The notes under the pieces: model-generated | What the model was told of the DNA's origin: nothing | The model's database searches: none | What the model saw: the letters and a program-made list of their open reading frames with translations, nothing else | Program-made: the position numbers and the translations under genes | NCBI GenBank assembly: GCA_031272275.1 | Contig: JAISUC010000011.1 | Coordinates: 1-64,000, forward strand | DNA: 64,000 bases | Direction of reading: 5' to 3' | Source of the DNA: Actinomycetes bacterium | Lineage (GTDB): Bacteria > Actinomycetota > Coriobacteriia > WRKU01 > WQUG01 | Part shown: positions 42,601 through 50,560 of the stretch, one piece after another | Layout of the letters: every line of letters starts with the position of its first letter | How positions within the stretch are numbered: position 1 is the stretch's first letter

Positions 42601-45600
42601 CGCCATTCGTCCCCATGTCCGTCATTTGCAATTTTCTGTATCGTCGGGGCGTCGTAATAGCCGGACAGATAGACATAGGGGTCTGCCACCGCTATCGGAA
42701 CACCGGAGGTATTAATCAGGGTCGCGTACAGCGGGAAGCTCGCATTTTGTTGTGTGGGACCCTGTGCCAGCCGCCAGGTGGTGGTCGACGCCTGCCGGAC
42801 ACCGGCTGCGATATCGGACAACAGGGTAATGGTCAGGATTCCCTGTGACGCATCGTTTGCAAAACTATAGTAGCTCGAGGAAGCCGCGCCCTGGAAACTG
42901 ACGTAGGCAGGGTCGTAGAGCACCTCGATTTTGCTGCCGGCGTCAATTTTGCCGGTAATACCCGACATCATCGCCCCGATGTCGACTGTCAACAGCTCTC
43001 CGATCGGTGCATCCACCGTACCGGGAATCTCGACCACGTGGTATGCCGCATAGCCGGACGTGGGTGCGGTGTTGTACTCGAACACCATCGTGCCCGCAAT
43101 GGCGGTCGGTGAGGGATGTTCGGGCAGTTCAAAATGCTGCGTCTTACTGGAAGCCGTCGCCGTATAGCCGAACACATTGGGTGCCGACAGTGTCACGTTA
43201 CCGTTAGCCGGCAGGGTCATGCTGACCTGGCGATCCGGCATCAGGATGTGGCTGGTGTTTCCCGCCTCGACCATGCGGATTTTAATATTGACCGGATTCA
43301 TCACGTATCCGTTATGGGTCACCACATCATCGGCGGTGCTGGTGCTGCTGCCGCCCAGCTTGGTTTTATCCAACACATAGATGGGGACGGACTTGTTCAG
43401 GTTGAACCACTGATCCGAGGGACCCACACCCGTTGACGTCGGGGTGCCCGCATCGGTTGCAGAGAGCGTCTGGTTGTAGATGTTTCCGCTGGTGTTCTCG
43501 GGGCTGATGCCACCGATGATCACATAGCGGAGTGTACTGGAATCGAATGCGTGGTTCGCACGCCAGCTGCTCCAGTAATAGCGCCCGTCCGCCAGTTCGC
43601 TGGCGGCGGTGATGGCCTTGAAATGCGTGGCATCCGACAGGTCCAAGACATCGATCTTCGGTCCTTGGAAACTACCGTGTTCGATGACCTCCAGGTTTTC
43701 GCATCCCGTAAAGTCGATGCTGGTCACGGCAGTCTTTCCCCAAAACGATGCGAATTCGATGCGTTTCAGATTCGTGCAGCCCTTAAAGCTGATGCTGGTG
43801 AGCTTTGTGTTGACTTCGCCCGCGGTGGGATTCGTCGGTGTCACCAGGTATCCACCCCAGCTTTGGTCAAACAGTCCTGCACCGATGAGTTCCAGAGAGG
43901 TACAACCGCTGAAATCAATGGTCGTGCCGGCATACATCTGGAACGCCGATCCGCCAAGTATTTTCAACTTGCTTGATTTGCTGAAGTCCAAATAGGTAAT
44001 CGGACTGGCCAAGAAAGTCTGTGCGATGGTCCAGTTGGTGCGGGCCTGTCCCGCCGGCGTGGCACCGTTTGCGGGCTCGCCTGCAACACCCACCAGACGG
44101 GTGTCGATTCTGCCCTCGTTTTGGCACAGGTCATCCAGCCAAGTCAGGTTCGGCATTTCGGTCAGATCGAGTTCGGTCAGAATCGCGCCTTTGAAAGCAC
44201 GGGGACCGATGCGCTTCAGTTTCGCCAGACCGGTCACGTCCAGATGCGTCAAGGGGGCGCGCACAAAGGCGTCATCCCAGATAGTCAAAAGGTTCCGGTC
44301 GCCCGACAGGTCCAGATCGGTCATCTTGCTCTGCGCAAACGCCGCGCGACCGATGGCCTTCAGATTGGACAGCCCGGCGATACCCAACGCGAACATCGGG
44401 GAGTCGCGGAAGGCAAAGGGGCCGATTGCCTGGAGCTCGGGGCAGGTCGACAAGTCAAGTTTGGTGAGTTGTGCCTTTTCAAATCCGCCGAGGAACTTCA
44501 GGTGCGGGTTCCCGGACAAATCCAAGGTACTCAACTGTGCATAACCGAATGCGGCCCGTCCATAGAAACCGGTCGTCGGGGCAGGATCGGTCGGATAGCC
44601 GTCCTCGACCTCGCCGAAGAGCGCCGCCTGAGAATAGATATTCGAGCTCGGCATGTTCAGTGTTTCGGTGGCGGCGCCGGCACCCCAACCGGTTGCCGCA
44701 TTTTCATTGACGGCGCCGCCCGTCGGGGCCGTTTCCTTGGCGACCTCATCGGTCGGGTCATAGCTGATGTATTCCAAGCTCGCGCAGTCAGTCAGATCAA
44801 GCTTGGTCAACGTCGCCTTGTAAAAGGCATAGGCACCGATGGTGGTAAGCTCCGTCAAGCCGTCGAAAGAGATTGACGTCAAAGGTACCTGCTTGAAAGC
44901 ATCGCGACGGATCAGTTTCAGATGCTTATTCGCAGAGAGGTCAAGTGTCGTAATCTGCAGGTTGCGGAAGGCCGCAATGCCGATGACCTCCAGATTCGGC
45001 GCACCCGACAGGTCAAGGGTCGTCAACTCACAGCCCAGTGGAGTCGTACCGGAGGCACCACGCTCACGCTCGCCGGCGAAACAGTTTAGACCGATTACTT
45101 TCAACCCGGGCAGGTTTTCCAGGCTCAGGGTGGTCAAAGGTGCCGTCTGGAACGCCTGCTGGGCAATAGTTTCCAGCTTCGGACAGTCCTTTATGGTAAG
45201 CGACTCCAGCTTGGATCCGGGATAGGTTCCTGATTTTGTATAACACTCAAACGCACTGTTATTGATGATTTCCAGCTCGGGCAAACCCTCAATCACCAAG
45301 GTCTTGAGCTCCGTTGTGCGATAGAACGATGACATGCCGATGGTTTTCAATTTGGGTAGGTCGTTCAGTGTCAGACTGGTGACCTTGATGTGCGCAAAGG
45401 CCTGGTTTCCAATGGTTTCCAACCGCTTCAGCCCATTCAGATTCAGTGTGGACGAAGTCGACAGGTAAATCCATTGGAAGGCGCTGACTCCGATGGTTTT
45501 CAGGTTATCCAGACCGCTGAAGTTAATCGACTGGACCGAGGTCGCTCCCAGAAACGCATTCACGCCGATATATTCCAAGCTCTCCAAGGGGCTCAGGTCA

Positions 45601-46985
45601 ATGGTCGTGAGCAGCGTCTGGTTGGTGAACACGCCCTTGGCGGTTGCCGGGGGAGCAGTCGCCGTGTTGATGGCGGCATCTCCCGAGCCGTCGGCGATGG
45701 TTTTCAGTGAGGTCATCTGGCTGAAGTCGATGGAAGTGAACTTGAAGTTGTTGAATGCCAGACCTGCGCCGGCGTCACTGTTGACCTCGACCAAGGGCTG
45801 GTTGGTGTCGGGACGTACTCCCGGTAAGACCAGGTTTTTATAGGTCGCGAACTTTGCGGCACCCAGCGTGCTGAATCCGGTCAGTTTGTTGTTGTCATAG
45901 CTGAAGTCCTGGTACTGCCACACGGACAGCGTACCCGTTTTGTCGGGGATGTATTGTGCCATGACACCTGCCACAACGCTGACTTTGATGTTTTTCGAGC
46001 CGACATTGCCGTATTGGTCGACGACCGAATAGCTGACCGAGGTGTCGGACGGATACGAGGAATCGATCGTCGTCGGGGTGACGGTGATGTTGGCATCGGG
46101 GATCGCTTGGCCGTCCACACCGCTGACGGCACTGACCCAGCTGCGGAGCACGGTCTCATCAATGGTGGTGTTGAGCTCGACAATGCGGTTGGTCGCCGTG
46201 ATGACCGGGGCTGCCACGGCGGGTTTGTATTCAAAGGTGACCTCGGCGCCGGTGGCTGCCGTCACGGTTTTGGTGTCGGCCACGGGGCTGTATCCGGCAA
46301 CTGTGGGCGCGGTGATGCTGACGGTGTCACCTGCGGGGAAGACCTGATCGGTCGTATAGTCGGCACCCAGCACCTGATCGGAATAGATGGGGTTCGGGCC
46401 GTCGGGGGCGACCTTGTTATCAACACAGTGGACGGTAATGGTGACCGGGTTTATCGCATAACCGTCGCCTGCTTTGACGTTGCTGGTCAGTGCGGGGTTC
46501 GGGGTCGCGATGATCACGCGCACGACACTGCCGTTGCCGTCGAATGCGTCGGCCGCGATCGAGGTCACACTGTTCGGCAGGTTCACCGTGGTCAGCGCGT
46601 TGTTCGCGAACGCCTTGGCCGCGATGGTGGTGAGGTTTGCCGGCACCGTGATGCCCGTCAGGGCGTCGTTGGCAAACGCGTTGGCACCGATACCGGTGAT
46701 GGTGGTACCCGAGATAGTGTTCGGTATGGTGGGCGCATGGTCACTGTTCAGCTTGGTCTTGCCTGCAGTGGACAGACCGGTGATGGTGGCACCGCTGCGC
46801 GTGAAGTCGCTGCCGGTCCAGGTGGCGGCGTAGCTTAGCTGTGGCATCATCGACCACAGCATGCTGCAGGCCAGAATGAACGAGATCAGGCGTCTGCCGC
46901 CGCCGCGGGCCTTTATGAGTGCGTGACGCAATGCGCGGATACGCGCGGTGAACGTGCGGTGAAACCAACCCTGTAATGTATTCAT
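30651..46985 (-). CDS. Giant (~5,444 aa) cell-surface adhesin: signal peptide, LRR_5-type region, DUF11-like segments, Cna-B/SpaA-like domains, ~15 SdrD B-type repeats, C-terminal TM + KRR-like tail
   Basis: Single uninterrupted ORF; 'LTKLDLSTCPELQAIGPFAF' LRRs; 'GAGTAAAGVPFLITQ...GNYTIKEMSAP' Cna-B; 15 'SGLVWEDxDNDGxxDxGEP' units; C-term 'RPGSTGEVAWSWIVVMVLLAAAVASFALHRRTRKEA'. Confidence 0.92.
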   Translation of the reverse strand: MNTLQGWFHRTFTARIRALRHALIKARGGGRRLISFILACSMLWSMMPQLSYAATWTGSDFTRSGATITGLSTAGKTKLNSDHAPTIPNTISGTTITGIGANAFANDALTGITVPANLTTIAAKAFANNALTTVNLPNSVTSIAADAFDGNGSVVRVIIATPNPALTSNVKAGDGYAINPVTITVHCVDNKVAPDGPNPIYSDQVLGADYTTDQVFPAGDTVSITAPTVAGYSPVADTKTVTAATGAEVTFEYKPAVAAPVITATNRIVELNTTIDETVLRSWVSAVSGVDGQAIPDANITVTPTTIDSSYPSDTSVSYSVVDQYGNVGSKNIKVSVVAGVMAQYIPDKTGTLSVWQYQDFSYDNNKLTGFSTLGAAKFATYKNLVLPGVRPDTNQPLVEVNSDAGAGLAFNNFKFTSIDFSQMTSLKTIADGSGDAAINTATAPPATAKGVFTNQTLLTTIDLSPLESLEYIGVNAFLGATSVQSINFSGLDNLKTIGVSAFQWIYLSTSSTLNLNGLKRLETIGNQAFAHIKVTSLTLNDLPKLKTIGMSSFYRTTELKTLVIEGLPELEIINNSAFECYTKSGTYPGSKLESLTIKDCPKLETIAQQAFQTAPLTTLSLENLPGLKVIGLNCFAGERERGASGTTPLGCELTTLDLSGAPNLEVIGIAAFRNLQITTLDLSANKHLKLIRRDAFKQVPLTSISFDGLTELTTIGAYAFYKATLTKLDLTDCASLEYISYDPTDEVAKETAPTGGAVNENAATGWGAGAATETLNMPSSNIYSQAALFGEVEDGYPTDPAPTTGFYGRAAFGYAQLSTLDLSGNPHLKFLGGFEKAQLTKLDLSTCPELQAIGPFAFRDSPMFALGIAGLSNLKAIGRAAFAQSKMTDLDLSGDRNLLTIWDDAFVRAPLTHLDVTGLAKLKRIGPRAFKGAILTELDLTEMPNLTWLDDLCQNEGRIDTRLVGVAGEPANGATPAGQARTNWTIAQTFLASPITYLDFSKSSKLKILGGSAFQMYAGTTIDFSGCTSLELIGAGLFDQSWGGYLVTPTNPTAGEVNTKLTSISFKGCTNLKRIEFASFWGKTAVTSIDFTGCENLEVIEHGSFQGPKIDVLDLSDATHFKAITAASELADGRYYWSSWRANHAFDSSTLRYVIIGGISPENTSGNIYNQTLSATDAGTPTSTGVGPSDQWFNLNKSVPIYVLDKTKLGGSSTSTADDVVTHNGYVMNPVNIKIRMVEAGNTSHILMPDRQVSMTLPANGNVTLSAPNVFGYTATASSKTQHFELPEHPSPTAIAGTMVFEYNTAPTSGYAAYHVVEIPGTVDAPIGELLTVDIGAMMSGITGKIDAGSKIEVLYDPAYVSFQGAASSSYYSFANDASQGILTITLLSDIAAGVRQASTTTWRLAQGPTQQNASFPLYATLINTSGVPIAVADPYVYLSGYYDAPTIQKIANDGHGDEWRDDVGINLGAIHQPRDDDNNLVAGVNTPWSYGDVKYDAPGKTAVLTYKFKVTNVRRNIDTFTYIDTIPTYIKVDQTDGSLETVPAEFVPARNPGWVVTRTDMQGRALEVQRTYTNVKMNVPTPELVLGFPFALDVQEWENEISFHMTIDDPGGSEFYTLAADPTLPLGRSETLDPALVGQPVSFEASDTINTPTAPTYPGNFSKWAIAPHFTGDKTFDGQIIPITQGWFWDTNAEKTGEFLWEIGIRAAWGQGEVDEFGGYYNGQKIYAGDPWPTGWLSKNISYEDVIDGVYADASQPDGKRRGMDTRMYFSGVDPTGTNGTANNISAKRGNTNGYAPARVTAYHWDGTKDVVVLDRQNVVGKLDFTAAGLTVAQQQSITRITVTESIKVIKPGDTSEEVYFYTKLKNPAGAENNFKQIAVTYYQTNGEPLAAWPLTSHRQTDNPLTGVDESYYFDADFPLGYYHNYGTVTRTNVRTLLDGTVTQRTYSAVDEHSFRIHPVNAGIGLSKDRNGGSETVYATQSDGTPSQMSYRLMIDVYDGVDEVMPDGFDTVLNNVTIIDVLPDNFNYDTFTPSNEFKLAATGLTVTYVDKDTAAASATYNHINAPLLVIKANTLTLAKLVKSGSKALSDAGIVGVLSGKVAKTAPSGVALVNNAYMTYANDPSAVHQGVGDSSNWETTDTNNPFGATGVLKASARVNVIGISSLLAEKTIRAMQADGSYGPWSATGIQTSGVVGNTNNFEYRLTVSNAWPSPYDGVQVLDVLPYADDKAIVPNMSWYRGPRYSEFQDANTDVIAGPPATAVTVTGTLNGGTPMTASDYVVEYLMSNNPIPDSFGNGVTADVWYATPPAGYTWRNQAQVAALGTWSDIWARQVRAVRVREVNPTAEMIKPDTLEVRIKMKAPTLSTAAATIAQPGMRAYNTFAYGADNSPLLETLSVYNELKDNPATIIMKKTAGTTANELTGAGLNGATFGLYDTTTGDLLMTATSGTLDNNHAQLDAAWFTSATNKTGWVVFPSDTSSPNWTSTNGSTLDTAKLWRGDYIVKEISPPAGYLPSDLIRTVNANSFVLTAPGTTTSPVAKLAYYSNTAEPVYGNLNITKTGGAGTAAAGVPFLITQVSSPYQTYSVVTDSAGKISLEHIPVGNYTIKEMSAPGILTPTGEFTVAVAASTVTIATAPAAPYASGTYAPTVSGNTVTIRNAYVNVTLLKLAALTESARAMAETDMTPSSGKALSGVQFRLYQGVPNTGTLVGTYATDATGKITFTNLVANTWYYVSEVAPPTDYVAIITPIRFQVNNAGQIVNASSVAYRSDMLIVKNLLNIQPAEITITKTKYTPSANGQLASNGTLGTIDPATGFAGVQFLIDKYDDTTGTYVNVPSLTGTTDSTGKVVITIPVPALGNYRIRESVPAGYLSQSTADYMYFSVASSTQIQKFTFSYTNTPIQPVIVKGDIARVYNPSIADERTNLAADAATLTSMGLTPHQMVRSDGMIQLIAGLGGATYEVAEYTGSVYLGTPDATYTVTTAADGSFTIPFGLVFAEGHTYTFREITAPYGYMLSETLTIYQPSYEAVSMKANGGKWITLEDKVPSHRIVLTKYKADNENELAGAQFLLYYADGTSVTTTLTTDAQGTLIVNNLNPGIYYLQEVASPPQYSVRPGYGKVTITGITDRIFPQIPVHADTIGATTPVLWADVTSSDTTVDAFVKVSDPRKYEITGSLWLDRDIDGVREANEPAIDGITVSLYQADGTTPAVDVWGNPVTATVTGNTWVFSDQETPTATPWLDGHNYAFDNLPAGNYVVVFTDGTGADLGRYSLSPKDAGGDDAVDSDANSTYTHTNPDTTTTDYQGSTVGTYSPDELTAATIPGVSIVNNPADEVWQSKHHDVGLWLPRTVSGLVWEDRNRNGVQDAGEDLISGVTVTLVNASTGVTVTADRDGNPITPQVTDATNGYVFTNLPDGEYYLVFTSTAGPGGANLGDYETTLRLTGTANEDKDSDVDGRYTNLHDLVDMSTQANHVISVDGTASASEHNDAGLFKPYVLAGLVWDDRDLDGIQDPDEPAIDGVKVSLEVWDASANGGSGGWVAARDDQGNLVPSQVTESSTATQTGFNYCFTALPAGQYRVTFESDTQWLGACDLTASDVGADDTVDSDATAHTTDGTGKLVTVSIDDAATLLSLTNTDSVSNDIGLRRTYEVSGLVWEDRDNDGLQDPGEPALAGVVATLFVQNPSSGAWTQVTTDAHGGTITPQTTTTAILNGHNYLFEDLPYGTYKVVFTDNVSGALLGEFGVSATNVGSDDTIDNDGVGGHDANGTLTSATIDGITLPADSLVDGWSSRNNDLGLTRSFEINGLVWEDTDNDGLVDSSEAPIPGTTVTLEVWDATANGGSGGWVPAHDVTGAVVPSQLTTDNAGAPSATYNYRFDDIPEGTYRVTFSDPSGNTLGDMSVTKRDVGSNELIDSDATQHGSGEGTKTATVSGIDTGPGIGTNGVVSGVNCGLVPNAEISGLVWDDADNDGIRDTGEVLLADGCLVVVYESDGTTRAHHIDGTLVATETVTVADYGLSGHTYEFTELPPGSYVVTLYDPSGTVLGVYGVTRAKVGNDPTVNNDAVGVYTGGVTDRAQAAVGGTDYDGNGHAYNIDFGLVKTYDISGLVWEDTDNDGVRDPGEPAIGDLTVNLLVRDPITGEYVPATDSQGTTYTAVVTTDTATGNTNWKFENLPEGDYKVVVTDGSGTTLADYEVAKKDVGTDDRLDSDAVAAKNDNSDLTTATVDVGYVTRDIDTVGIGLVPSYEIRGTVWNDTDNDGIRDSGETPLPGSSVQLNVWDPSANGGSGDWVPAVHVDGTPVLPQTVTTDTASAGYGYRFDELPAGTYQVIFSDPTGATLGDYSATKINQGTDDLRDSDATQTVLPNGSKTATISNIVLDPSVTGNISTGNDLGLSASYDINGYVWDDQDNDGIKDTGEPLLPGTTVDLEVWDPTANGGNGDWVPAHHTGGDIVLSIVTTDTDNGYNYLFEDLPQGEYRVVFTDPSEATLGDMSVTRANQGTDELLDSDATQTALPGTGKQGNIGGIIVGPSTVATGGASTGNNMGLTKNYEMSGLVWEDSDNNGIRDIGESLIGTGCVVVIYQADGTTRARHIDGSVVATESINNAGYVANDYTWHFEELPDGEYVIILYDPTGTVFGTYGVTQRRVGTNTVVDNDAVGIYTDNVTERADAAVGAADYDANGSARHIDFGLVQAYDLNGLVWNDADNDGVRDPGEDLMPGSTVTLYVWDADANGGAGGYVPATDISGAQVPPQVVTTDTASAGYTYHFVNLPEGTYQVVFTDPAGGAEGGWSVTRADQGGDDRLDSDATQTVVNGAKQAVISGIVLDPSTTTTDNVSGGNDVGLTPCYDLGGIVWDDEDNDGIRDLTEPLLPGTTVDLEVWDPTANGGGGGWVPATHTGGDPVLSVVTTDVDLGGGNYVFTDLPEGQYRVVFTDPSGDTLGDMSVTQTGQGADPLLDSDATQTATPGGGKQGNIGGIIVGPSTVTSDGVSVGNNMGLTKNYEISGLVWDDRNNNGVRDGSEVLIGDGLQVVVYLPDGTRARHIDGSVVATCIVDNSLYATDGYTYYFEELPPGSYTVTLLDAAGNVLSDYSVTRHQVGGNTTIDNDARGTYSGGGTDRADAVVGNANYDSDGSARHTDFGLVKTYTIDGLVWQDTDNDGVRDAGEPPIAGVNVNLYVKDPTTGQYVPARDSEGNLYPPYVTTTQVTADGNYHFVNVPQGDYRLVFTDGSGTKLADYEVAKKDVGDDRYDSDGTGTRNARGDLTQAAAAAGVITTDTAHIDIGLVPSYDVGGLVFDDKNGNGKQDPGEGPKAGIIVTITDPNGNPVYDLDGKLVGPVTTTGSVDSDGNNYRFDHLPAGDYTVTLRDADGNVVGSYTIHNPRIGSATAAKPPVYAYKKPAVAKPAPAPTPVRPGSTGEVAWSWIVVMVLLAAAVASFALHRRTRKEA

Positions 46986-47217
46986 TTCTGTCTCCCTCGT
47001 GCCCCGGTGCTGCCCCCTCCTCGTGAAGAACAGCATGCGTGAAATCGCAACGGTTACAGTTTAGCGCAATTTAGGTCCATTGTGGTAAAGAAAAAGTGCC
47101 AATGCACCCGTGGCAATACAGCGGGTGTGCGGCATCACCCCGCGAACGTCATTGCGAGGGAGCGGGTTTGCGTTGAGGGCGCGGAGCGCCATCAACGGCG
47201 CCGTCGAGTCCGCAGTG

Positions 47218-47979
47218 TCAGCCCAGAACCAGACCGACGGGGCAGTGATCACTCCCCAACACTTCCGGATACAGCGGCGTCGACTGCACGCGCGAAAACA
47301 TTCGGCGCGAGCATAACACGTAATCGATGCGCCAGCCGACGTTGTTCGCACGGGCGTTGGCGCGGTAACTCCACCAGGTATAGGCGCCGGTCACGTCGGG
47401 GTGCCGTTCACGAAAACAGTCCACGATACCGTCACGCCCGGCATTAAGCAGCTGCCCGAACTTCGCGCGCTCCTCGTCGCTGAAGCCGGGTTTTCCCACA
47501 TTGGGGGCGGGGCGCGCCAAATCAATCGGCTGATGTGCCACGTTCAAATCCCCACAGATGATAACCGGCTTATCTGCGTCCAGTTCGGACACAAAATCGC
47601 GAAAGGCGTCTTCCCAGCGCTCGCGAAACGCAATGCGCGCCAGTTCCGGTTGCGCATTCGGCGCGTATTCGCAGACGACCCAATAGTCCTCGAATTCGCA
47701 CGCAGTCAGTCGACCCTCGGCGTCAAGCGCACTGTCCCCCACCGCGCGCAACACCTGCACAGGTTCGGTTCGCGTGAACACCGCCGTGCCCGAATAGCCC
47801 TTTTTTTCAGCATAGGACCAGACCTGCGTATACCCCGGCAGCTCCAGATCGATTTGCCTTGCCTGCAGCTTTGTTTCCTGCACGCAAAACACATCCGCAT
47901 CCAGCGCGGCAAACACATCCGCAAATCCCTTTTTGACGACCGCACGCAGCCCGTTCACATTCCACGAAACCAGTTTCAT
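47218..47979 (-). CDS. Exodeoxyribonuclease III (Xth/ExoA family)
   Basis: MKLVSWNVNGLRAVVKKGF...FCVQETKLQ...GDLNVAHQPIDLARP...WRIDYVLCS...GSDHCPVGLVL. Confidence 0.95.
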   Translation of the reverse strand: MKLVSWNVNGLRAVVKKGFADVFAALDADVFCVQETKLQARQIDLELPGYTQVWSYAEKKGYSGTAVFTRTEPVQVLRAVGDSALDAEGRLTACEFEDYWVVCEYAPNAQPELARIAFRERWEDAFRDFVSELDADKPVIICGDLNVAHQPIDLARPAPNVGKPGFSDEERAKFGQLLNAGRDGIVDCFRERHPDVTGAYTWWSYRANARANNVGWRIDYVLCSRRMFSRVQSTPLYPEVLGSDHCPVGLVLG

Positions 47980-48056
47980 CTGCTGTATAACCCCATCTGA
48001 TCAAACACGCTATCTGTACATCCGCCCTATCCGTTCATCCATATGTTCCGTCCGTA

Positions 48057-50324
48057 TTACTTTACGGTAATCGTGACCGATTTTTTGTGACTGCCGGCCC
48101 GAGCGGTCAGTTTCGCCTTTCCGGCTTTCAGCGCAACCAACCGACCGGTCGCATCCACCGCCAGCACAGCGGGGTTGGACGACGACCAGGTGACCGCCAC
48201 ATCGGTCGCCGACGCAGGCGACAGTTTCGCGCTGACCCGTTTGGTGGCGCCAATTGCCATCACGTGTCCGGCAGGCAACGCGGTCAGGGACACGCTCCCC
48301 AATTTCTTTGTTTTGCCCACGACGCGGATTTTCACCTTCACCGTTTTTCCCGCGCCCGGTTTCAGGCTGAGCGTTGCGCTGCCGACTTTCAGGCCTTTGA
48401 TGGCGATGGACAGGCCTTTCAGCGTGCCCGAGCTGCCGCCCGGTCGGGTCGTAGTGGCGATCGTCGTGTCGCGCAGGCTGCCGTGCCCGCGTTTAGCCGC
48501 CGCCTTTGTGCCCGAGGTCACCGTCGCCACGCTGCGTTTGCTGCTGGACCAGGTGATGGTCAGCGTTTCGTTGGTCGCGTAATAGTCGGCAACGCGCAGG
48601 TGCAGCGTCTTGCCGCGGCGGATGTAGACCGTGCTGCGCGACGAGGCCAGCGTCGGGTGCCCATAAGGCGCGCCGGTTTTTGCGGGACTGTAGCCGCCGG
48701 TTCCCCGTGCATTTTCGGCGGCGATGCGGAATTCGTAGGTCGCGCCTTCGGCCAGGCCGGTGACGGTGATGGTGGTCGCCGTGTTGGCCGCATGGGCATA
48801 GGTCGTCCAGGTCGCGGTCCCCGTTTTGCGGTACTGAATCGCATAGGTCCGCAAGGGACCGTTGGCATCACGCGGGGCGATCCAGTACAAGGTCACGCGG
48901 TTTTTGCCGGCGGCTGTACGCGTGATGGTGGGCGGGTCGGGCAGACCCAGCGCCGCGTCGACGGCGGCGGCGGCGTTAATGGCTCCGACGCCGGTCCAAA
49001 TGTCGGTGCCGGCGGCGGCGGGGCTTTGGGTGACGTCGACTGCGGTCTGAGTGATCAGCGCGGTCACCTGGGCTGCCGTCAGGTTCGGGGCGGCGCGCCA
49101 AATCAGGGCGGCGGTGGCTGCGGTATAGGGCGCCGAATAGCTGGTGCCCGCCGCCAACAGATAGTTACTGGACAGACCCAGTACGGCGATGTTGCTGCCG
49201 GGGGCGGCGACGTCCACCGCGCTGTTGTGCGTGCTGAAATACGACGGCGCACCGTCAATGTCAATCGCGCCGACGCTGACGACCGGCGCATAGGCGGCCG
49301 GGTAAATGACGGGGTTCGCGGCGGTGTTGCCGTAATTGCCGGCACTGGCGATAACTAGGATGCCGGCGGCAATCGCATCATCGATCGCGTCTTTCAGGTA
49401 ATCGGGAAAATCGGGACCGCCCAGCGACATATTGATGATGCGCGCGTTTTGTTTCTGCGTGATGTCGACGATGCAATCGGTAACCGCCGACAGATACAGC
49501 TGGTCCTGGTTGTTTGCGGCCTTATAGACGACGACGCGGTTATCCCAAGCAGCTCCGGCAATACCGATCGCATTGTTGGTTGCAGCCCCGATCAGACCCG
49601 CCGTCGAGGTACCGTGAAACACGTCGGCGTCGGTATCGCCCGGATCCGGATTCACGTTGCTGTCGCCGTCGCCAAAATCATAGCCGGCGACGATATTGCC
49701 CCCGTGATCGGCAACCGACATATCAAACCCGGTGTCGATCACCGCAACCGGCGCGGTCTGGGCATTCCCCGGCAACGTCGCCAGACGCGTCCACACATCG
49801 ACCGCGTCAATCCCCGGCGAGGTGCGCAAACCCCAGCTACCTCCGTCGTCATCGTAGGCAAAATAGGGATCGTTCGGGGTGGCGGTATAGGTGACCTGGC
49901 TGTATGCGCGCGCATCGGCGCCGATTCGACGGAATAGTTTTGTTTGGGAGAGTGCGTCCCGCAGCTGTTTTGCCGCGTTCGCGGATGCGGTTTGCAGCAC
50001 CAGTAAACTATGGGGGTGTGCGCTGTCGGGACGACTGACCACTGTAAAGGTCGGGGTTGTTTTATCGCCGGTGAGCTGTTTGATGGTGGCGGTGATCTGC
50101 GGCACGGTCGTCGCCGGCTTCAGGGATGCGACGACGCGCGCCGGTTCGCCGGCCGCGTACGCCGTCGGGGCTGCGGCGAGAAGGACGGTGAGTACTGCTG
50201 CTGCGACCCACAGCATCCGTAACGCGATGGTGCCCATCGTCGTCGGATACCGGCCCGTTGTGGGCGGTGATGGGGGGATACCGATTATTTGCCGGGTAGC
50301 TGTTGTGCGCGTCGCGCGTGCCAT
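48057..50324 (-). CDS. Secreted S8 subtilisin-like serine protease with FN3 and BIG2-type C-terminal domains
   Basis: Catalytic D 'VAVIDTGFDMS', H 'DVFHGTSTAGLIGA', S 'AAGTSYSAPYTAATAAL'; FN3 'PPTITRTAAGKNRVTLYWIAP'; BIG2 'DVAVTWSSSNPAVLAVDATGRLVALKAGKAKLTARA'. Confidence 0.92.
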   Translation of the reverse strand: MARATRTTATRQIIGIPPSPPTTGRYPTTMGTIALRMLWVAAAVLTVLLAAAPTAYAAGEPARVVASLKPATTVPQITATIKQLTGDKTTPTFTVVSRPDSAHPHSLLVLQTASANAAKQLRDALSQTKLFRRIGADARAYSQVTYTATPNDPYFAYDDDGGSWGLRTSPGIDAVDVWTRLATLPGNAQTAPVAVIDTGFDMSVADHGGNIVAGYDFGDGDSNVNPDPGDTDADVFHGTSTAGLIGAATNNAIGIAGAAWDNRVVVYKAANNQDQLYLSAVTDCIVDITQKQNARIINMSLGGPDFPDYLKDAIDDAIAAGILVIASAGNYGNTAANPVIYPAAYAPVVSVGAIDIDGAPSYFSTHNSAVDVAAPGSNIAVLGLSSNYLLAAGTSYSAPYTAATAALIWRAAPNLTAAQVTALITQTAVDVTQSPAAAGTDIWTGVGAINAAAAVDAALGLPDPPTITRTAAGKNRVTLYWIAPRDANGPLRTYAIQYRKTGTATWTTYAHAANTATTITVTGLAEGATYEFRIAAENARGTGGYSPAKTGAPYGHPTLASSRSTVYIRRGKTLHLRVADYYATNETLTITWSSSKRSVATVTSGTKAAAKRGHGSLRDTTIATTTRPGGSSGTLKGLSIAIKGLKVGSATLSLKPGAGKTVKVKIRVVGKTKKLGSVSLTALPAGHVMAIGATKRVSAKLSPASATDVAVTWSSSNPAVLAVDATGRLVALKAGKAKLTARAGSHKKSVTITVK

Positions 50325-50466
50325 GTCGATTCCTCCGATGTGTCCCTCAAACCAAACCCGTTTTCCCTCAATCTGCACAGCCAGTATAGCAGGTCGCCCA
50401 CCCGACAGACAGTGTGTGGTGCAGTATCGCAGGCTTAGGCAAATAGCTTGCACATTGAGGAAGTTC

Positions 50467-50560
50467 TGTAGCGCGGCACTCCGTGCCGCCCCGTGAGCGC
50501 AACCGGTTTTGTTGCGCGAACACCTGACGTTGAGGACGCGCGCGCTCTGCGCATCCGAGT
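50467..50560 (+). repeat. ~95-bp composite intergenic repeat (copy 1)
   Basis: TGTAGCGCGGCACTCCGTGCCGCCCCGTGAGCGCAACCGGTTTTGTTGCGCGAACACCTGACGTTGAGGACGCGC...GCGCATCCGA. Confidence 0.85.
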
